A DNA stretch of 32,685 bases from Pseudomonadota bacterium (GCA_023435325.1 JAEYRT010000074.1:1-32685), one strand, 5' to 3'. Shown: positions 21,920 through 32,394, counted from the first letter of the stretch. Numbers and translations are program-made. Notes: a model not told the origin generated them from the sequence alone.

Positions 21920-22600
21920 TCAGGCCTCGGACCACATGCGCAGCAGGTTGTGGTAGGTGCCTGACAGTGCGGACAGTGTGGGGTGCTCCGGGTGGTCCAT
22001 GGTCAGCTGCTGGATGGACTGGTCCAGGTCGAACAGCAGGCGGCGCTGCTCGTCTGACTTGACCAGACTTTGCGTCCAGAAGAACGAAGCGTAGCGCGTG
22101 CCCCGGATGACGGGGTTGACGCGGTGCAGGCTGGTGCCAGGGTAGAGGATGGCATCGCCGGCCGCAAGCTTGACGTTTTGGTGACCATAGGTGTCTTCAA
22201 TGACCAGTTCCCCGCCTTCGTATTCGTCGGGTTCGCTCAAGAACACGGTGGTGGACACATCGGTGCGCACCTTGATGGCGGTGCCGGGGATGACAAACAG
22301 GGCGTTGTCGATGTGGTTGCCGTAGGTCCCTCCGCCTTCATAGCGGTTGAAGCGCGGTGGCAGTACGCGCAGCGGCAGCGCGGCGGACAGATACAGGGGG
22401 TTGTGCGCCAGTTTGTCCAGAATCAAATTACCCATCTTGGCGGCCAACGGGCTGTCGATGGGAAGCTGCAAATTGCTTTTCACTTGGGAGGCCAAATGGC
22501 CTGCAGTGACACGGCCGTCTTGCCAGTCGGCCGTTTCCATGGCTTGGCGGCATTCACGCACTTCTTCGGGCGTGAGGAGGGATGGGATGCGGAGCATCAT
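21920..22600 (-). CDS. PKHD-type Fe(II)/2-oxoglutarate hydroxylase (PiuC/YbiX family)
   Basis: A 226-residue non-haem iron dioxygenase of the PiuC/YbiX family, encoded next to catecholate receptors in many proteobacteria (fiu-ybiX in E. coli). The double-stranded beta-helix ligands are readable: His96 and Asp98 in NHIDNA, the distal His159 in GTSLHRV, and Arg169 in RGTRY for 2-oxoglutarate. The opening is MLRIPSLLTPEEVRECRQAM, and LPPRFNRYEGGGTYG is family-typical. The ATG at 22600 or 22597 is equally possible. It follows the TonB receptor gene in the same direction and precedes the hydroxy-acid oxidase by 5 bp. A role in siderophore handling is inferred; the substrate is not known. Confidence 0.9.
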   Translation of the reverse strand: MMLRIPSLLTPEEVRECRQAMETADWQDGRVTAGHLASQVKSNLQLPIDSPLAAKMGNLILDKLAHNPLYLSAALPLRVLPPRFNRYEGGGTYGNHIDNALFVIPGTAIKVRTDVSTTVFLSEPDEYEGGELVIEDTYGHQNVKLAAGDAILYPGTSLHRVNPVIRGTRYASFFWTQSLVKSDEQRRLLFDLDQSIQQLTMDHPEHPTLSALSGTYHNLLRMWSEA

Positions 22601-22620
22601 GGTGACAACACCTTTTCAAT

Positions 22621-22649
22621 AGAACTCGGTGAGTTCGCAGCCGAGTTCT
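22621..22649. repeat. Nested palindrome upstream of the hydroxylase gene
   Basis: AGAACTCGG (22621-22629) pairs perfectly with CCGAGTTCT (22641-22649); within it, GAACTC-GGT-GAGTTC is another palindrome, so three half-sites alternate. It lies 21 bp before the start codon at 22600, after the receptor terminator, and may be an operator or an RNA switch between two stems. Confidence 0.5.
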
Positions 22650-22667
22650 GCGCAGTATCTATGGGAA

Positions 22668-22697
22668 AGCCCCGCTGCAGCATGCGCAGTCGGGGCT
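22668..22697 (-). terminator. Hairpin terminator after the TonB-dependent receptor gene
   Basis: AGCCCCG (22691-22697 read on the minus strand) and CGGGGCT (22668-22674) form the outer stem, with an inner CTGC/GCAG pairing, followed by only TTT. It is 60 bp after the receptor stop and probably leaks into the hydroxylase gene. Confidence 0.6.
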
Positions 22698-22756
22698 CTG
22701 TGCGCAGTTCTCGTGCAGTTCTAGCCCAGGTCAAACCCAAGCATGACGTCAAATGC

Positions 22757-25008
22757 CTAGTAGGTGAACTTGAGGGTCGCGACCGCCGAACGGCCCGCAC
22801 CAATGTGTGCGTAATGGGGCGAGCGTACGCTGGTGTAGTACACCTTGTCTGTCAGGTTGTAGACGTTCAGCTGCAGTGCCAGATTGGGGTTGAACTGGTA
22901 GCTGGCCATGGCGTCATAGCGGCTGTAACCGGCAATGCCCTTGGTCACGATGCCCTGTCCACGGCAGAGCGCACATAGCCTTGGGCGGCGTCGCTTTGCG
23001 CATACAGACCCAGGCCCAGTGTCAGCTTGTTCGTGGGCTTGTAGCTGGCCCACAGACTGAAGCTGTGCTTGGGCGTATTGGGGAAGGGCTGGCCGTTGCC
23101 CACGTTGTTGAGCCCCAGGTCCTTTTGCTCGCTGTCCATGTAGGTATAGCCGCCAAAAACGCTGAGCTGGGGCAGCACACGGCCACTGAAACCCAGTTCC
23201 AGACCATTCACCACCTTGTTGCCCCCCATGTAGGTGACACCGTTTTCCGTGATGCGCACATTGGTGACTTCGTTGCGGAACAGGGCAGCGTTCAGGCTCA
23301 ATTGCTGGTTCAGCACATCCCACTTGGTACCCAGCTCAATAGAGCGGGTCTTTTCGGGTTGCAGATCCGCCAGGGCATCGGTGGTGACGCCCAGGTCTTC
23401 ACTGCCATTGCCCAGCGTGGAGCCACCTGGGCGCGTCGACGTGCCCAGGCTGGCATAAATGCTGCCGTTGGGAGCCGGTTTGTAGACCAGACCCAGCTGG
23501 TAGTTGAAGAGCGTGTCCGAGCGCTCGCGGTCATAGGCCGGATACGCAGAAGCGCCGCGTCCGCCAGCAGGGCCAGAGGCGTGCAGGCGGTAATGGTCCA
23601 CACGCAGCCCGGCATTCAGCAGCCACTGTGCGTTGAATTTCAGCGTATCAAAACCGTACAGCGCAACGGTATCGATCTGATTTTCGGTGGCCTGTGCGGG
23701 CAACTTCCACGCGTACGACCAGTCCGCGTTGCTGCCACTGGGGCCGTTCAACGTCGTGCACCACGGATCGGCCACGGCGGTGCAACTGCCCCCGCTTTGG
23801 ACGGCGGCGGAACGCACATGCGATTTCTCCTTGGCCAATTCCAGACCCAGCGCAAAACTGTGCTCCACGGTGCCAGTCGTGGTCTTGCCGGTCAACTCGG
23901 TCACGTTTTGCAAGGTGGTAGTTTCTGCGACGCGGGCATTGCCCCGGCGCCAGACGTAGCCGTTGATGACATTGCCTTTGCTGTCGTCCGGCTGGGTCCA
24001 CAGATAGTCTTGCTCCGTCTTGCTGTAGCGCAGGCTGTTGCGGATTTTGTTGTGTTCGGAGAACTTGTGCTCCACGGACGCGGTGAACAGGTCGCTTTTT
24101 TCTTTGTCGTAGTCGCGCTGGTGCAGACCGTACCAGTTGGCACGGTCGTTGCCATAAGTGGGACGCACGACACTGCCACCAGGCAAAGACGCAGCCATGC
24201 TGTTGCTGTACAGGTAGGGCACGCCGCCATCGGGCATGTTGTCCGTCTGCAGGTGTTGCCAGGACAGGGTCACTTCCGTGGGGGTGCCCATGCCGAAGGT
24301 CACGCTAGGGGCGAGACCCCAGCGCTGATTTTCGGGGCCGTTGCGACCTGGTACCTCGGCGTCGTGCACCATGGCGTTCAGGCGCAGGCCAGTGGTTTCA
24401 CCCAGCTTGCGGTTCAGGTCCAGCGTGGCGCGCTTGTGTTGGTCGGTGCCCAGGCCCACATCGCCCATGATGAAGTTGTCGGCCTTGGCCTTTTTGGTGC
24501 TCAGATTGATTGAGCCACCTGCCCCCCCGCGCCCGGCATAGGCGGAGTCGACACCCTTGGTGACTTCCACCGCTTCGAGGTTGAACACCTCGCGGGTACC
24601 GGCAGCGATATCGCGCATGCCATCCACAAACGTGCTGGACTGCGCATCCGCACCGCGGATAAAGGGCTGGTCGCCGGTGGGGCTGCCGCCTTCGCCATTG
24701 CCGAAAGTGATGCCGGGTGTGGCCTTCAGCGCTTCTTGCAGGCTGGTGGCACCGGTTTGCTTGATTACTTCTTCATTGATCACCTGGACGGTCTTGGGCG
24801 TGTCGATCAAGGGTGCCGTGAATTTGGCCGAAGGCGCCATCTCCGCCTTGAGAGAGGGTGTGGCGCTTTCCTGCACTGTCACGGTGGACAACGTGGCGTC
24901 TTGGGCGAAAGCGGACGCACCGACGACACACAACCCAGTGGCCAGAGCCAGTTGGGTGAGTTCGCAATGCAGTCCGGCCTTGTTAGATGGTTTTGTGGCG
25001 TTGGACAT
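22757..25008 (-). pseudogene. TonB-dependent catecholate siderophore receptor (Fiu/PiuA type), broken by a frameshift
   Basis: An outer-membrane ferric-siderophore receptor. The ATG at 25008 gives a signal peptide (LALATGLCVVGASAFA, cut before QD). The plug carries LIDTPKTVQVINEEVIKQTGATSLQEAL, PGITFGNGEGGSPTGDQPFIRGADAQSSTFVDGMRD and VEVTKGVDSAYAGRGGAGGSINL, close to Fiu/PiuA. The first frame stops at 22945 after 687 residues (GYVRSAVDRAS). The last strands continue in another frame: GIVTKGIAGYSRYDAMASYQFNPNLALQLNVYNLTDKVYYTSV...ATLKFTY, ending in the C-terminal aromatic needed for outer-membrane assembly. One missing base at about 22951-22960 explains it; restoring it gives 750 residues, the normal length. 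It is either a real mutation or a sequencing error. It has a Fur box upstream; the hydroxylase gene follows. Confidence 0.88.
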
Positions 25009-25065
25009 GGGTCTTTCTTGAGGAACAATTCCCTGGGATCAGGGCGTTCGAATTCTAATAACGAT

Positions 25066-25080
25066 TGAGAATAATTCTCT
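25066..25080. promoter_or_regulatory. Fur box upstream of the siderophore receptor
   Basis: TGAGAATAATTCTCT contains the perfect palindrome GAGAAT-A-ATTCTC and matches 12 of 14 defined positions of the 7-1-7 Fur consensus TGATAATnATTATCA if the T/A end is relaxed. It lies 57 bp before the receptor ATG, in an AT-rich stretch (CTAATAACGATT before it) typical of Fur-controlled promoters. Iron repression is inferred. Confidence 0.75.
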
Positions 25081-25146
25081 TTTCCATTTTGCTTGTAGGT
25101 GATGCCGTTGTCTGGGGGCAACAGCGGGTTTCGGATAGATGCCCCT

Positions 25147-25174
25147 CTTGAAAACCTGACATTGGCCGGCATAT
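25147..25174 (+). promoter_or_regulatory. Candidate sigma-32 heat-shock promoter for htpG
   Basis: CTTGAAA (25147-25153), an exact match to the sigma-32 -35 core, is followed after 13 nt by CGGCATAT (25167-25174), a moderate match to CCCCATnT. The start site would be near 25181, 60 nt before the htpG ATG. htpG is a classic sigma-32 gene, which supports the call. Confidence 0.5.
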
Positions 25175-25242
25175 GGGGTCCGAGCCGGCAGACCTGCATG
25201 GTGTGGCGGATCGAAACAGAAGACGCAACTAGACAGAAAAAC

Positions 25243-27189
<1,947 letters not shown>

Positions 27190-27212
27190 GACCTGCCTGC
27201 ACGTTTACCACC

Positions 27213-27245
27213 AAGCCCTGAAGGCACTGCCTTCAGGGCTTTTTT
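27213..27245 (+). terminator. Rho-independent terminator after htpG
   Basis: AAGCCCTGAAGGC (27213-27225) and GCCTTCAGGGCTT (27229-27241) form a perfect 13-bp stem with a 3-nt loop, followed by TTTTT. It lies 23 bp after the htpG stop. Confidence 0.95.
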
Positions 27246-27368
27246 ATCAACTTTTAAGGTGGTGCTCCCTGCTCTGGAAAGCTTTGCTTGCTATGTTTTT
27301 GGTGTTTCACGGTGTGAGATGCTTCCATGGGCCCCCGAGGGTTGCTGCAAATACAGACAATGTCCGGC

Positions 27369-27797
27369 ATGAGAAAACTTGTTCTTGCATGCGCAACTGC
27401 ATGGCTGGTGGCCGGCTGTTCCGCCGGTGTTGGCGTTGGTGTGCCGGTCGGGCCTTTCAACATAGGCGTCGGGGTCGGCTCTGGCGGTGTGTCTGCGGGA
27501 GTTGGTACTGGTGTAGGTCCGGTGGGAGTGGGCGTGGGAGTCAACCAGCGCGGCCAAGTTTCCGGTAGCGCGGGCGTTGGTGCCTCGGTGCCCATTGGAG
27601 GTGCACGCGTTGGAGCAGGCGTCGGTACGTCTTCCACGCTGTACGACCCCCAGGCGCAAGCTGCGTCACGTGTGCCCCCCGCGGCGCCGGCTCAGACTGG
27701 TGCTGGCACGTATCCTGCCTCATCGGGTGGCGCCATGCAGTGGCGTGACGCCCAAGGCAACGTGGTGCCTGAATGTCGGGTGCGCGGCCTTTGTTGA
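27369..27797 (+). CDS. Small Gly/Val-rich lipoprotein
   Basis: A 142-residue protein. MRKLVLACATAWLVAGC is a lipoprotein signal peptide with a lipobox (L-V-A-G-C), so the mature protein starts at Cys17 and is lipid-anchored, probably facing the periplasm. The next ~80 residues alternate Gly and Val in runs (SAGVGVGVPVGPFNIGVGVG, then GVGPVGVGVGVNQRG and SAGVGASVPIGGARVGAGVG), possibly a beta-rich or flexible segment. The C-terminus MQWRDAQGNVVPECRVRGLC has two Cys that could form a disulphide. An ATG at 27360 would add three residues; neither start has a clear RBS. Family not recognised; its neighbours do not indicate a function. Confidence 0.7.
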   Translation: MRKLVLACATAWLVAGCSAGVGVGVPVGPFNIGVGVGSGGVSAGVGTGVGPVGVGVGVNQRGQVSGSAGVGASVPIGGARVGAGVGTSSTLYDPQAQAASRVPPAAPAQTGAGTYPASSGGAMQWRDAQGNVVPECRVRGLC

Positions 27798-27818
27798 GCA
27801 ACCTCGGGACCTGACTGG

Positions 27819-28766
27819 TTAATCGCTGTCTATGATGCAGTTGCGAGCGCTGTGGCGGGCCCGATGCAGGCGGGCGTTGGCCATGCCCAGGAGCTGTTGA
27901 CCGTTAGAGAGCTGCTCTGTGTGCGCTGCTGCCACGGCAATGCTTGCCGTGACAAATGCTGCATCCTGGGCACTTGCGTCAGGGATGCGCAAGCCAGCAA
28001 TGCCGGTCTGGATTTTCTGTGCAAGCAGGACGCAGCTTTCATGGGTGGTTTCTGGCAACAGACAGACGAATTCTGCACCCCCATAGCGCGCAACCAAATC
28101 ACCTGGGCGGGCCAGGCAATTCGTCATGACATCGGCTATTTTTTGAAGGCACTCATCGCCGCGCAAATGCCCGTACTGGTCATTGAAAGCATTGAAGCCA
28201 TCGACTTCCAGCATCAGCAGACCAAGATGGCGGCCGTGGCGCTTCATGCGGCTGAATTCGCTGGAGAGCATGGCGTTGAAGTACCGGAGATTGGCAACCC
28301 CGGTCAGCCCATCGCTGTGCGACAAACGCTCTAGCAACTGGCGTTGGCGCACCAGCTCCAGGTGATTGCGCACCCGGGCGAGTAGAACAGCCGTGCGAAA
28401 TGGCTTGGCGATGAAGTCGACCGCGCCCATGTTCAGGCCCACTTCTTCCGCACTGACATCGGAAACACCGGTCAGGAAAATCACTGGAATGGAGGCGGTG
28501 CGCGGATCGTTTTTCAGCTGCCTGAACACCTCAAAGCCATCCATGCCGGGCATCAGCACGTCCAGCAGTATCAGCTCCGGTCGATGCTGCTTTGCCATCT
28601 CCAGTGCCTGTTCGCCCGAGGTGGCGATCATGACGTCGCACAAAGTACTGACCACGCTGCTGATCAGCATGGCGTTCATCTCTACATCGTCAATGACCAG
28701 GACCTTCTGGGTGTGGGTCTGAGTGAGCAGTTGCGGAGGAACTGGCATGGTGTAATCGTGGGGCAT
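27819..28766 (-). CDS. Response regulator with degenerate GGDEF domain (GGAEF)
   Basis: A 315-residue REC-GGDEF protein. The receiver domain (20-140) has VLVIDDVEM (acidic pocket), phospho-acceptor Asp69 in LILLDVLMPGMDG, Thr99 and Lys121 in FIAKPF. The GGDEF domain (about 148-315) opens with SDGLTGVANLRYF. Its active site departs from active diguanylate cyclases: GGDEF is GGAEF (229-233), and the first metal Asp of the DxD strand is Glu (LMLEVDGFNAFND). The inhibitory I-site RxxD is intact (Arg220-Pro-Gly-Asp223, five residues before GGAEF). It is therefore likely a c-di-GMP-binding effector or a weak enzyme rather than a normal cyclase. It starts 6 bp after the hybrid kinase stop; the kinase's HPt domain is the likely phosphodonor. 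Confidence 0.9.
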   Translation of the reverse strand: MPHDYTMPVPPQLLTQTHTQKVLVIDDVEMNAMLISSVVSTLCDVMIATSGEQALEMAKQHRPELILLDVLMPGMDGFEVFRQLKNDPRTASIPVIFLTGVSDVSAEEVGLNMGAVDFIAKPFRTAVLLARVRNHLELVRQRQLLERLSHSDGLTGVANLRYFNAMLSSEFSRMKRHGRHLGLLMLEVDGFNAFNDQYGHLRGDECLQKIADVMTNCLARPGDLVARYGGAEFVCLLPETTHESCVLLAQKIQTGIAGLRIPDASAQDAAFVTASIAVAAAHTEQLSNGQQLLGMANARLHRARHSARNCIIDSD

Positions 28767-28772
28767 GGTGGC

Positions 28773-31556
28773 TTAATGGGCCCTAGAGGTAGAAAGGTAT
28801 TCCAGCAATTGATCCACTCCGCCATTGGTGGCTTTGATGGTGCACTGCACCAGTTCCTGTATACGGACGGCATCACCAGCTTTCAAGGCGGCAGACAAGG
28901 CGGCCGACCAGTAACCCAGTTGCAGCAAGCCAAAGGTGGCAGCCGTTCCTGTGAGCTTGTGGGTTTCAGCGCGCATGGCCTGCCAGTCTTCCTTTTGTAC
29001 CAAGGTGGAAAGCGCATGTGCGCGTTGCAGGCTGTCATGCACGAATTGCTCGATCAGCTGCTGTAGTTTGCCTGGATCGAAAAGTTTAACCAAGGCGTCG
29101 ATGGCACTGGCATCGAACAAAACGGGTACTTCCTCGGGAGCGTGCTTCGGCGCTGTGCTGTTCTCAGTGCTGCCTGGGGTGGCTGGCGACAGCCATTGCT
29201 GCAAAGTGTCATGCAAGGCCGATTCCAGCAAGGGTTTGCTCAAATGCGCATTCATGCCGGCTTCCTGGGTGTTTTGTACATCCTGAATGCCAGTGTGTGC
29301 CGTCATGGCAATGATGGGCAGATCGGCAAAGTCTGCCATTTCTCGAAGCATTTTTGTCGCGCTCAGTCCATCCATGTGCGGCATCTGGATGTCCATCAGC
29401 ACACAGCTGTAATACTTCGGTCCGACGGCCTGCAGCTTGAACAGGGCCTGTGCGCCGTCTTCGGCAACCTCGGTTCGCAGACCCAGTGCATGCAGCATGC
29501 CTTCTGCCACGGCGCGATTGAGGGGATTGTCGTCTACCACCAGAACACGCTGGCCTCGCCAGGAGCCCACTTGGGATGTGGGCGGCAGGGGTGGAGCCGA
29601 TGGTGCTGCCGTCAAGGTGCGCGCAGGCTCCAGCACAGCCGTAAACCAGAACGTACTGCCTTTGCCAAACACACTCTCCACGCCTGCCGTGCCACCCATG
29701 AGTTGCGCCAAGGCCCGGGAAATGGTCAACCCCAGGCCAGTGCCGCCAAAGCGGCGCGTGATGGAATTGTCGGCTTGCTGAAATGCTTCAAACAGCAGCG
29801 GCAGGCGATCGGCAGGAATGCCGGGGCCTGTGTCCGTCACGTTCAGCCTAAGCACGATGCGGTGCAGGGTACTGTCTGGATCCAACTGGACATTAACATG
29901 GATGTGTCCAGTTTCTGTGAACTTGATGGCATTGTTCAGATAATTGAGCAAGATCTGCGCAATGCGGTGCGGGTCTCCGCGCAAGTGGTCAGGAATGTTG
30001 CTGGCGATCGTATGGTGAATCTCAAGATTTTTCTTGTTGGCCTCTTCCCGACACATGCGAATGGCGTCAAGTACCACATTTTCTAAGCTGAAGTCGGTGC
30101 TCTCCAGCTTCAACTGGCCTGCGTCTATCTTCGAAAAATCCAGCACTTCATTGACAATGCCGCGCAGGTGCTGTGCCGCACGCAGCACATTGTGCAGTTG
30201 CTCGCGCTGTGTCTCAGGTAAATCAGTTTTGAGCACCAATTGCGTGAGGCCCAAAATCGCATTGAGCGGTGTGCGTATTTCGTGACTGATGCTCGCTTGC
30301 AGCGTGGTGCGAGCTTGGGCATTGTTTTCCGCCTGCGCCTTGGCCTTCTTTAGGGCTTGGGCTTGTTGGTACTCTTTGGTGATATCCAGCAAAACCCCGT
30401 TGAAGATGACGCAGTCATTGTCTTGCATGACAGGATTCGCGCGGATCTTGAGCCAGCGGGTCACGTCATCAAACATGTGCACCGCGACCTCGAAATCCAC
30501 CGACTCCAAGGTCTGTGCGCTTTGTGCAAATCGTTGTTCTGTGACGCTAATGAATTGGGGGTTCTGCTGTCGGAGCATGAGGGCTGCAGTTGCCGTGTCT
30601 GATGCCGTATCTTTCGGAAGCCCAAAAATCTCTACACACTGGGGACTGAGGAAACGCAGCTGGAGCGGGGCGCCACGCGGTAACTGCAGCTGAAAAACAG
30701 CACCCGGCAGGGCGCTGGTCAGCTGGCGCAGCTGCTCTTCCATGAACTTGTTTTCCTGCTGCAATGCCCGTTTGTGCTCAACTGCCTGTGCTGCTTGGAG
30801 CTCGTCCACAAACTGTTGCAAAGCGTGCGCCAAGCTGCCGATTTCGTCGCGGCGGGCCAGGTCAGCAAGGGGCGTGCCGTAGTGTCGCAAGCGAATGTTG
30901 CGGGCCAGGCGCGCAAGAGGCCGGGAAATGAAACGCCGGGCAAACCAGGCAGCCAGCGCGGACAGGAGCAGCACGCTGCCACAACCGGCAAACAGGGCGA
31001 TGTGCAGCGCGCGCTGGGTGCGCACCTGGAGCGCTTGAGCGCTGGCTGCGAAGTGGCGCTGGGCATTGGCCTGCAAAGTATTGATTGCTTCTTGCAGGAG
31101 CGTGAGCCCGGGCAGGAAGTCGCGAGACAGCGTGTCCAGCGCAGCCCCGTTTGGCGGGTTGCCCAGTGCACTGCTGAAAACGCGTTGCCCCTGCGCGGCG
31201 ACCCCCGCCAGCATGAACTTTTCATCGGGAAGCAGGGGCGCCAACGCCGTCAAATTGGCATTGAAGTTCCGCTGCAGCTGTGCCAGTTCGGTGGGCGCAT
31301 GCAAGGTTGGGTCGGATGTGCGGTCATGCAAGGTGGTATGCGCCATCGTCGCAGCACTGGTCAGCTGGTGGCGCATCAGGCTGATGGTGCTCGAGACCTC
31401 CGTCTGTTGATGCAGCAGGGTGAGGTATTGACTTTCCATGCGCTGCATGTGCCAGGCCACATAGCTTGTGACCAGGCCAGATGCCATACCCATGACAGCC
31501 ACGAGCAGCACGATGTTGGTGGTCAGGCTGAAGGGGGCGCGCCGCATAAAAGTCAT
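28773..31556 (-). CDS. BarA-like hybrid sensor histidine kinase (HAMP-PAS-HisKA-HATPase-REC-HPt)
   Basis: A 927-residue inner-membrane phosphorelay kinase. TM1 is about 14-35 (NIVLLVAVMGMASGLVTSYVAW), followed by a periplasmic sensor of ~145 residues, TM2 about 184-206, a HAMP domain to about 260, a PAS domain about 280-395 (ending FNGVLLDITKEY), then HisKA with His425 in ISHEIRTPLNAI. The ATPase domain has NAIKF, DTGPGIP and GGTGLGL. The receiver has Asp722 in LMDIQMPHMDG, and the HPt domain has His866 in ETHKLTGTAATFG. Phosphate would pass His425 to Asp722 to His866 and then to a separate regulator. The ATG at 31556 is used (GAG upstream); a frame-consistent start at 31607 is less likely and 31547 is possible. 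The OmpR-type gene precedes it and the REC-GGAEF gene follows. Confidence 0.93.
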   Translation of the reverse strand: MTFMRRAPFSLTTNIVLLVAVMGMASGLVTSYVAWHMQRMESQYLTLLHQQTEVSSTISLMRHQLTSAATMAHTTLHDRTSDPTLHAPTELAQLQRNFNANLTALAPLLPDEKFMLAGVAAQGQRVFSSALGNPPNGAALDTLSRDFLPGLTLLQEAINTLQANAQRHFAASAQALQVRTQRALHIALFAGCGSVLLLSALAAWFARRFISRPLARLARNIRLRHYGTPLADLARRDEIGSLAHALQQFVDELQAAQAVEHKRALQQENKFMEEQLRQLTSALPGAVFQLQLPRGAPLQLRFLSPQCVEIFGLPKDTASDTATAALMLRQQNPQFISVTEQRFAQSAQTLESVDFEVAVHMFDDVTRWLKIRANPVMQDNDCVIFNGVLLDITKEYQQAQALKKAKAQAENNAQARTTLQASISHEIRTPLNAILGLTQLVLKTDLPETQREQLHNVLRAAQHLRGIVNEVLDFSKIDAGQLKLESTDFSLENVVLDAIRMCREEANKKNLEIHHTIASNIPDHLRGDPHRIAQILLNYLNNAIKFTETGHIHVNVQLDPDSTLHRIVLRLNVTDTGPGIPADRLPLLFEAFQQADNSITRRFGGTGLGLTISRALAQLMGGTAGVESVFGKGSTFWFTAVLEPARTLTAAPSAPPLPPTSQVGSWRGQRVLVVDDNPLNRAVAEGMLHALGLRTEVAEDGAQALFKLQAVGPKYYSCVLMDIQMPHMDGLSATKMLREMADFADLPIIAMTAHTGIQDVQNTQEAGMNAHLSKPLLESALHDTLQQWLSPATPGSTENSTAPKHAPEEVPVLFDASAIDALVKLFDPGKLQQLIEQFVHDSLQRAHALSTLVQKEDWQAMRAETHKLTGTAATFGLLQLGYWSAALSAALKAGDAVRIQELVQCTIKATNGGVDQLLEYLSTSRAH

Positions 31557-31665
31557 TTCTCGCAATGCAGACGAAGCAGGGGCCGTGAAAGCCTCAGAAT
31601 GCCACAAACGGGTTCGTGGAGGCGCGGGTCAAGCGCAGCCGCCTGAGATCGAGGCATTCCAGTAC

Positions 31666-32394
31666 TCAAGGCGCTATCGCTGCAGCGGATTCCTCGGGTG
31701 CAGGCAAGAGTTCCATGCGGTAGCCGAGGCCGTAAATGGCGCTGAGCTGATAGATATGTCCGCTGCCATGGAACTGGCCCAGCTGCAGCTTGGTTCGCAG
31801 GCGCGAGGCATGGGTATCCAGCGTGCGCGAAGGTGTGGGTGTGATGCTGCCCCAGACAGCTTCCGTCAGGTGGTTGCGCGAGAGCAGGCGTCCACAGTTC
31901 TGGAACAGGAATTCCGCGAGTTCGTATTCGCGGTGTTTGAGTTCGATGGCCTGATCGTTCAGATACACCGTGCGTGCCACCGGATCCAGGCGGTAGGGAG
32001 CAAAATCCAAACGCATGGTGGTGATGTCGGGATAGGCACGGCGCATCAAGGCATTCACGCGTGCCATCAGTTCCTGCACACGCAAGGGCTTGATCATGAA
32101 GTCATCTGCCCCGGCGTGGAAGGCCGCCACGATGTCACGCTCCTCGTGGCGCTGGCTGGCAAACAGAATCGGCAACTTGCTGCCCCCGGCTTCCCGTAAT
32201 GCCCGAACCACCTCAATGCCGCTCAGCCCCGGCAATTGCCAGTCGACAATCAAAAGGTCAAAGCTTTCGCGCCGCATGGCGCGCAGTAAATCTTCTCCCG
32301 TTTCGAACAAAATGGTGGCATGCCCCATTTGGTGGATGGTCGCCTCCACCAGGTTCAGGAAAATTCGATCGTCGTCAAGAACAGCAATGCGCAT
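31666..32394 (-). CDS. OmpR/PhoB-type response regulator
   Basis: A 242-residue DNA-binding response regulator. The receiver (1-120) has IAVLDDDRIFLNLVEATI, phospho-acceptor Asp51 in LLIVDWQLPGLSGIEV, Ser80 at the usual Thr/Ser switch position and Lys102 in DDFMIKPLR. The winged-helix effector domain (about 135-235) shows ELKHREYELAEFLFQNCGRLLSRNHLTEAVWG, RTLDTHASRLRTKLQL and YGLGYRMEL, the wing motif. The ATG at 32394 begins MRIAVLDDD as is typical; upstream in-frame residues are not plausible. It is the first gene of the signalling operon (110 bp before the hybrid kinase). A TTGTT-GT-AACAA palindrome lies just upstream of its start codon. Confidence 0.93.
   Translation of the reverse strand: MRIAVLDDDRIFLNLVEATIHQMGHATILFETGEDLLRAMRRESFDLLIVDWQLPGLSGIEVVRALREAGGSKLPILFASQRHEERDIVAAFHAGADDFMIKPLRVQELMARVNALMRRAYPDITTMRLDFAPYRLDPVARTVYLNDQAIELKHREYELAEFLFQNCGRLLSRNHLTEAVWGSITPTPSRTLDTHASRLRTKLQLGQFHGSGHIYQLSAIYGLGYRMELLPAPEESAAAIAP

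Noticed and set aside
22981..24513. 510-codon plus-strand frame opposite the TonB receptor
   Set aside because: Antisense to clear plug and barrel motifs; composition is that of a shadow frame.
25099..25242. 48-residue upstream extension of HtpG
   Set aside because: HtpG proteins start with M-x-K-Q-T-H-x-F-Q-A-E; the extension overlaps the likely promoter.
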